Both the position numbers and the translations under genes were made by a program. 64,000 bases of DNA from Streptomyces albipurpureus (lineage in GTDB: Bacteria; Actinomycetota; Actinomycetes; Streptomycetales; Streptomycetaceae), in the NCBI RefSeq assembly GCF_023701525.1, contig NZ_JAMQAW010000036.1, forward strand, positions 106,084-170,083, in the 5' to 3' direction. How positions within the stretch are numbered: position 1 is the stretch's first letter; every line of letters begins with the position of its first letter. This document shows positions 59,186 through 64,000 of this stretch, piece by piece. The notes under the pieces were generated by a model. That model was not told where the DNA came from. It did not search any database and saw only the letters and a list, made by a program, of their open reading frames with translations.

Positions 59186-61908
59186 CACGCATGATCGAAC
59201 GCTGGTTTCCCTGCGCCGAGGTCAGTGATGCGTGCTCCGAGAGCTGGGGCAGCGGTAACACCGAGTCGAGCCTTTGGGTGTGGTTCGCGAAGCGTCCCGT
59301 CGCCCAAGCCAAAGCGGCAGTACTCACAAGTCTTCTGCCCTGGCCTGACGACGAGGCTGAACAGCGAGACTTGCAGGACCTCGTCCGTAAAGCACTCAAG
59401 GGCCACACAGACGGCGCAAACGAGATCCAGGCCATCCTTGAGCAGGAATACGGCCGGCGTCCTCGGGTGCTGGACCCATTTTCCGGACGCGCCATGATCC
59501 CACTCGAAGCAGGCCGACTCCAGGCAGAAGCCTTCGGCATCGATTACTCCCCATTCGCGGCTCTCGGGGGCTCCCTTCTCGCCGACCTACCCTTCCGGGA
59601 CTGGAGCCAGGAGCCGTCCCTGCCCTTCCAGAAGACCGACGGAGCCCTCCCCCTCGAAGGAGACAGGGACCGCATCGTCACTGACGTAGAGATCTTCCTC
59701 CGGGAAGTCGGCCGCCGCTTCCGTGAGTCCATGGACGAGTTCTACCCCACGTCGGGTGGCAGCTACCCCTGGGGATACCTCTGGGCTTCGTCGCTCCCCT
59801 GCCAGGAATGCGGTCGACGCTTTCCGCTAGTCGGCGAACTGCAGCTGCGGCGCCCTCGGCCTAAGAAGGGGGACAGCGGCCAGAGCTTTCGCATCAGCGC
59901 AGACACACAAACAGGCACCTGCGAAGCTCTCATCCACGATGGCCCGCCGATCGGCACACCCACACGCGTCCAAGCAGGCAAGAGCAAGTACTCGGCAAAC
60001 GGTCGTGTGGCTGTCTGTCCATTCTGCGACCATGTGCACTCCAAAGCGGTACACACTCGCTTGAGCGCCGAAGGTTTGCGCGAGGACATGCTCCTGGTGG
60101 CAGCCGACATCGATGCGGAGGACAACACCAAAGTATTTCGCCAGCCCACTGACGAAGAAGTCCTTGCGGCAAAGCGGGCTGCGGAAGCCCTGAAGCACGA
60201 ACCTCCTTTCGGCCTGATGCCAGCATGCCCGGACGAAAGCATTCCCCCAGGAAATACCTGGACGATTCAGTCCACAAACTACGGGGACCGCACCTACGGC
60301 GACCTCTGCGAAGCACGCCAGACACTGGGACTGATTCGACTGGCCCGTGCCATCAACGATGTCACCCAAGAAGCGTTGAAGGCCGGCGTTACAACCGACT
60401 ACGCCCGTGCTCTTGCCAGCTATGCCACGGCAGCGATGATGCGAAAGATCCGACGATCAACGCGCGGGGCACGCCTACAAATTACCGGCGGAACGCGTGT
60501 TGGCGATCTCTTCGTCAATCAGTCCGCAGTTTCGTTCTCGTACGACTGGTTCGAGAGCGGGCTCTCAAATGGCCCGGGCTCTTGGGAGTCTCTTGCCAAG
60601 CAGACGGTCACCGCTTTGCGGAACATCCGGCAGCGGGCCTCAGCGCTGCCAGCCTCCATCCAACGTGGGAGCGCCACCACCCTGCCATTCCGGCCCAGCT
60701 CGGTCGACGCTGTCGTCACCGACCCTCCGTATGACGACATGATCGACTACAGCGACTCCAGTGACATCTTCTTCGTTTGGGCGAAGCGCGCCATGAACAC
60801 GGCCGACCCGATCCTGTCTATGACCACGCACCCCGGGGGCGTCCAGGACAAGGCAGAGGAGATCATCGTCAAGCGGGGTGGCAGCCCTGCAGGTGACCAT
60901 CGCACGCGTGAACACTACGACGGCAGCATCGCCCGAGCGTTTTCCGAGGCTCGCCGTGTCGTCACCGACGATGGCGTCGTCACCATCGTCTTCGGGCACG
61001 GCGACCTCGAAGTCTGGCATCGCCTGCTCAGCGCGATCTCGGCAGCCGGTTTGATCCTCACGGGGTCATGGCCCGCCAAGACCGAGGCTGGGGGAGCGTC
61101 TTCGACGGCCGCCAACATCGTTACGACGCTGACCATGGCCTGCCGCCCCGCGCCCTCAGACCGTCGGGAAGGACGCCTCGCCGCCGTAGAAGCGCAGGTA
61201 AAAGCCGAGGTCAAGTCAAGAGTCGAACTCTGGGACCGGTCGGGACTTGCGCACACCGACATGCTCATGGCATCAGCCGGACCGGCGATGGAGGTGACAG
61301 GACGCTACTCGCAGATTCTGGATGTAACGGGCGATGTCGTAGGACTGGAACGCTTCCTGATCGTTGCCCGAAAGGCCGTCCAGGACGCCGCAGACATCAA
61401 GGTCGTCTCCTTGCCGCTGGACTCCTTCGACGCTCGCACGCGCTTCGCCCTGTGGTGGGTACGCCTCTACGGCCGGCAGCTGGCGCCCAAGTCGGAACTC
61501 CGATGGCAAGTCTTGGCCGGCGACCTGGACATGGGTGACGTCAAGAATCTCCTCCACCAGGGAGACAAAGGCTGCCGCCTCCTCACCGCGAAGGAGTTCA
61601 AGGGCACCATCACGCCGGATTCCTCCGTCATCGACGTGGCCTTCGCCATGGCTAAATCATGGCCGGATGGGCTGGACGCCGTCGCCGAGGTTCTCGTGGA
61701 CGCCGCCAGAGACAACGACGACGAGTACCTGTGGTCCGCGATCGCCTACCTGGCGAACAGACTGCCCGAAGGCGAGGCCGACGTTGCCGCTTGGAATGGT
61801 CTACAGCGCAGCCGGCGCGGTGTCGACGTCGCAGCACGAAACATCGCGAGCGCACAGATCCGCACATCACGCGAGGCTCTCGACAAGGGCCACCCCACCC
61901 TTTTCTGA
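59182..61908 (+). CDS. DUF1156 DNA methylase (COG1743-like)
   Basis: A 908-residue adenine-type DNA methyltransferase. SAM motif DPFSGRAMIPLEA (98-110), a catalytic DPPYDD in VVTDPPYDDMIDY (about 515-520), and two CxxC pairs (CQEC, CPFC at about 210 and 280) as a zinc ribbon inserted between them. The opening MTRMIERWFPCAEVSDACSESWGSGN is typical of the DUF1156 family. Presumably marks host DNA for the adjacent helicase/ATPase system. Shares a 4-bp overlap with the helicase gene. Confidence 0.92.
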   Translation: MTRMIERWFPCAEVSDACSESWGSGNTESSLWVWFAKRPVAQAKAAVLTSLLPWPDDEAEQRDLQDLVRKALKGHTDGANEIQAILEQEYGRRPRVLDPFSGRAMIPLEAGRLQAEAFGIDYSPFAALGGSLLADLPFRDWSQEPSLPFQKTDGALPLEGDRDRIVTDVEIFLREVGRRFRESMDEFYPTSGGSYPWGYLWASSLPCQECGRRFPLVGELQLRRPRPKKGDSGQSFRISADTQTGTCEALIHDGPPIGTPTRVQAGKSKYSANGRVAVCPFCDHVHSKAVHTRLSAEGLREDMLLVAADIDAEDNTKVFRQPTDEEVLAAKRAAEALKHEPPFGLMPACPDESIPPGNTWTIQSTNYGDRTYGDLCEARQTLGLIRLARAINDVTQEALKAGVTTDYARALASYATAAMMRKIRRSTRGARLQITGGTRVGDLFVNQSAVSFSYDWFESGLSNGPGSWESLAKQTVTALRNIRQRASALPASIQRGSATTLPFRPSSVDAVVTDPPYDDMIDYSDSSDIFFVWAKRAMNTADPILSMTTHPGGVQDKAEEIIVKRGGSPAGDHRTREHYDGSIARAFSEARRVVTDDGVVTIVFGHGDLEVWHRLLSAISAAGLILTGSWPAKTEAGGASSTAANIVTTLTMACRPAPSDRREGRLAAVEAQVKAEVKSRVELWDRSGLAHTDMLMASAGPAMEVTGRYSQILDVTGDVVGLERFLIVARKAVQDAADIKVVSLPLDSFDARTRFALWWVRLYGRQLAPKSELRWQVLAGDLDMGDVKNLLHQGDKGCRLLTAKEFKGTITPDSSVIDVAFAMAKSWPDGLDAVAEVLVDAARDNDDEYLWSAIAYLANRLPEGEADVAAWNGLQRSRRGVDVAARNIASAQIRTSREALDKGHPTLF

Positions 61909-61962
61909 TCAGCGCGAGTCAATGCAGCAATCAAGATCATTATGAGGAATCGAGGAGTTGTG

Positions 61963-64000
61963 GTGAAGCAGAGCGGTGTGACGCCCTGGTGGAAGGCGCT
62001 TCGGATCCGCCCTGAGATCCTGGATGCCTCGGGATCCATCGCTGATGTACAAATGTCGCTGTACCATGCCGTGTACGGAACAGAAGATCAGCGCCCCCAG
62101 TACGCAGATGCCTCGTACTATGGCGAAATCACCCACCCCACCGGGGCGCTCACGGACCTTCTGGCGCGCATCGCGATCAGGCTCGGCGGCGGCGACGATT
62201 ACACTAAAGCCCCCGCACTTCTGCGGCTCGACCAAGGCATGGGTGGCGGTAAGTCCCACGCCTGCATCGGCGCCTATCACCTTGCCAAGGCACCTCTCAA
62301 ACTGAGCAAAACAGACGTCGGTAAGGCCGTTCTCGAACAAGCCGAGATAATCCTCGGCCGACCGCTTCCGAGGAATCTGGAGAATCCTCACGTCGTCGTG
62401 CTTCCGTGCGACAACATGACACCGGGTGTGACTGTAGAGGAGCACGACGGCCCGGCGAAGAGCCTCTACGAGCGCTTCCTTTGGCGGCTCTTCGAGGGCG
62501 ATTACTCACGTTACATCGCTTATCGCGAGCACTTCAGTAACGTGTCCAAGATCTCCGAAGCCATCAGGTCTCTCGACAGGCCCGTCCTCATCATCGTGGA
62601 CGAGATCATGAACTACTTCGGCAACGGCTTGGACGGAGTCGGCGACGAAGCCCTTACAGCCCGGGACCAGGCATTCATGCGAGCACTCCTGGACTCCGTT
62701 ACGAAGACGGCACGAACAGCGATGCTGGCCGTCATGATCGCCTCAGACAAGGACTCCATCTCTCTGAGTCCCGAAGGCGGGCGTCGACGCCTCGACCTCG
62801 AACGACTGCTCGACCGGAACGGGAAGCCCGTAGGCGTCCATGAGAACGATGACTTCGCAGCAATCCTCCGTCGCCGTATCTTCGCTCAACCCCCCGCCAA
62901 GGAAGTCGTCGACGCGACCGTCCGCGAGTACAACGAGGCGATGAGCAAAGGGCCTTGGAAGAACAAGGTATATGACGCCCTCCACGTCCCATGGACGGCG
63001 AACTTCGGCGAGGAAGTCAGCCGTACTTACCCGTTCCACCCTCAGCTCATGCACATGGCCGAACACGAATGGGCCAACCGCACCGGCTTTCAAAAGGTCC
63101 GCTCGACCATAAAGGTCTTCGCCGCTACCGTCTTCGCCCTCCAGCAACGAGGAAAGACAGGGGCCTGGGCTCCGCTCCTCATCGGGCCGGGCGACCTTCC
63201 CCTGTCCAACACCCAGGTCCGCGAGTCCATCATCGGCTCCGGCCTCATCAGCGACACAAAGACCCAGAACAACTACCGATCCCTGGCGCAAAACGACATC
63301 GTTGGCGTCAAGGACACCAGCGGAACAGCTCGGCTCCTCGACACGAACCGTGGTGCCACTGAAGACGTGCTCTGGCACCGTTCCAACCCGCGAGCTGCTG
63401 AGCGGGCGGCCACGGCCATTTTCCTCACCTCCATCGTGTCCGGTCGAAGCCAGGGACGCCGCGGCGCTACCGATGCAGAAGTCAAGGCGGCGACGGCCGT
63501 CCCCGATCCCGCCTACATGTTCGCCGATGCTGATGCCGTCATCAAGGACGTCACCGACCCCGAGACCGGCCTGGTCAGTATCGAGACCACACCCGGACAG
63601 AAAGGGCAGCAGGCCCGGTACTTTTTGTCCACCGAGCAAACGCTACTCATGCTCCAGCGAGCGATGCGTGACACCATCACCGACGCCGAGCGCGACACAG
63701 TGATCGCCGACTTCGCCGAACGGCTTACCGAGACAGGTCCATTCGATCGTAAGCAGTTCGTGCGAGCTTCTACAGAGGGTCAGACGTCACGGGAGGTACT
63801 GGCGAGTGCCAGCATCGATGATGCTCGCGCCTCTCGGTTGGTCGTGCTTGATCCCGCGCAGTTCACCCTGCGCAATGGCGCAGATCGCGCCACCCGCGAT
63901 GCAGTCCAAGCGGCAGTCGGGCTCGGTGCTGAGAAACTACCCACGAGATGGGCCTCCTCCGCAGTCTTCGCTGTAGCCAACACCCAGCAGCGGCACGCTG
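61963..64000 (+). CDS. DUF499 ATPase (COG1483-like), 3' end outside window
   Basis: At least 679 residues, open to the window edge. MKQSGVTPWWKALRIRPEILD start, P-loop GMGGGKSH (92-99) in LRLDQGMGGGKSHACIG, Walker B VLIIVDEIMNYFG, and later YPFHPQLMHMAEHEW and FLTSIVSGRSQG. DUF499 ATPases are the large AAA-type ATPases of several defence systems, related to BREX PglY/BrxC. GTG 61963 was chosen with AGGAG 5 bases upstream; ATG 61942 in the same frame is an alternative. 54 bases after the methylase. Confidence 0.9.
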   Translation, partial: MKQSGVTPWWKALRIRPEILDASGSIADVQMSLYHAVYGTEDQRPQYADASYYGEITHPTGALTDLLARIAIRLGGGDDYTKAPALLRLDQGMGGGKSHACIGAYHLAKAPLKLSKTDVGKAVLEQAEIILGRPLPRNLENPHVVVLPCDNMTPGVTVEEHDGPAKSLYERFLWRLFEGDYSRYIAYREHFSNVSKISEAIRSLDRPVLIIVDEIMNYFGNGLDGVGDEALTARDQAFMRALLDSVTKTARTAMLAVMIASDKDSISLSPEGGRRRLDLERLLDRNGKPVGVHENDDFAAILRRRIFAQPPAKEVVDATVREYNEAMSKGPWKNKVYDALHVPWTANFGEEVSRTYPFHPQLMHMAEHEWANRTGFQKVRSTIKVFAATVFALQQRGKTGAWAPLLIGPGDLPLSNTQVRESIIGSGLISDTKTQNNYRSLAQNDIVGVKDTSGTARLLDTNRGATEDVLWHRSNPRAAERAATAIFLTSIVSGRSQGRRGATDAEVKAATAVPDPAYMFADADAVIKDVTDPETGLVSIETTPGQKGQQARYFLSTEQTLLMLQRAMRDTITDAERDTVIADFAERLTETGPFDRKQFVRASTEGQTSREVLASASIDDARASRLVVLDPAQFTLRNGADRATRDAVQAAVGLGAEKLPTRWASSAVFAVANTQQRHA

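Noticed and set aside
55970..61908. DISARM or BREX assignment of the helicase/methylase operon
   Set aside because: DISARM needs DrmA/DrmB/DrmC and BREX needs PglZ; neither is present within the window.

Overview
This is a 64 kb stretch of high-GC actinobacterial chromosome, almost certainly Streptomyces. The support is: very high GC with GC-rich third positions, frequent GTG/TTG starts and 4-bp ATGA/GTGA overlaps, a core block of truncated haemoglobin, thioesterase, EttA, thioester surface protein and SSB, a WhiB-like protein, a conservon (sensor kinase, roadblock, DUF742, GTPase, P450), DUF317 proteins and a DUF2637 protein. All identifications come from reading the sequence and recalling family features; no database search was run.

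Layout. (1) 1-11.3 kb is ordinary chromosome: globin, a conserved hypothetical protein and acyl-CoA thioesterase pair, EttA, a sortase-anchored thioester (TIE) surface protein, an SSB paralogue and two coupled dynamin-like GTPases. (2) At 11.6 kb a tRNA-Arg(TCT) is followed by a tyrosine integrase and an excisionase-like HTH protein pointing back at it, the usual layout of an actinobacterial element integrated in a tRNA gene. Everything to the right reads as accessory. (3) 14-23 kb holds cargo and regulators: unknown proteins, a HAD-like protein, two helix-turn-helix/TPR-type regulators, an APH-like kinase, and a protein joining a resolvase-like domain to an anti-sigma-type ATPase. (4) 23.4-28.6 kb is a conservon with two P450s, the first lacking the ExxR motif. 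It is followed (28.8-32.6 kb) by a coupled trio: a methyltransferase-STAS fusion, a multi-HTH regulator and a second methyltransferase. (5) 32.9-39.5 kb is an FxLD-type class I lanthipeptide cluster: precursor, LanB glutamylation subunit, LanC, a single ORF joining the LanB elimination domain to an isoaspartate-type O-methyltransferase, and a helical-repeat protein. A large MmyB-like regulator lies convergent to it. (6) 42.1-49.5 kb is a replication and mobilisation module: replication-initiator-like protein, DnaC-like ATPase, WhiB-like protein, DUF2637 membrane protein, MobC and HUH relaxase, with a perfect 17-bp inverted repeat at the front of mobC as an oriT candidate. No TraB/FtsK-type translocase is visible, so the element looks mobilisable rather than self-transmissible within what can be seen. 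(7) 49.6-53.7 kb has a truncated lipoprotein gene, a strong bidirectional terminator, a leftward operon with two DUF317-like proteins, and a ParB-like protein. (8) 53.8-55.6 kb is an orphan type I-E adaptation pair (Cas2e, Cas1e) behind a broken cas6e, with no CRISPR array in view. (9) 56-64 kb is a coupled operon of SNF2 helicase with DUF3883, DUF1156 DNA methylase and DUF499 ATPase, running off the window. This gene set recurs in defence islands.

Taken together, the right 50 kb looks like a composite genomic island anchored at tRNA-Arg. It carries signalling (conservon, STAS, methyltransferases), a peptide natural product, transfer functions and phage defence. The most rewarding parts are the lanthipeptide cluster with its elimination domain-methyltransferase fusion, the methyltransferase-STAS gene next to a conservon, and the DUF1156/DUF499 defence operon beside an orphan cas1-cas2.
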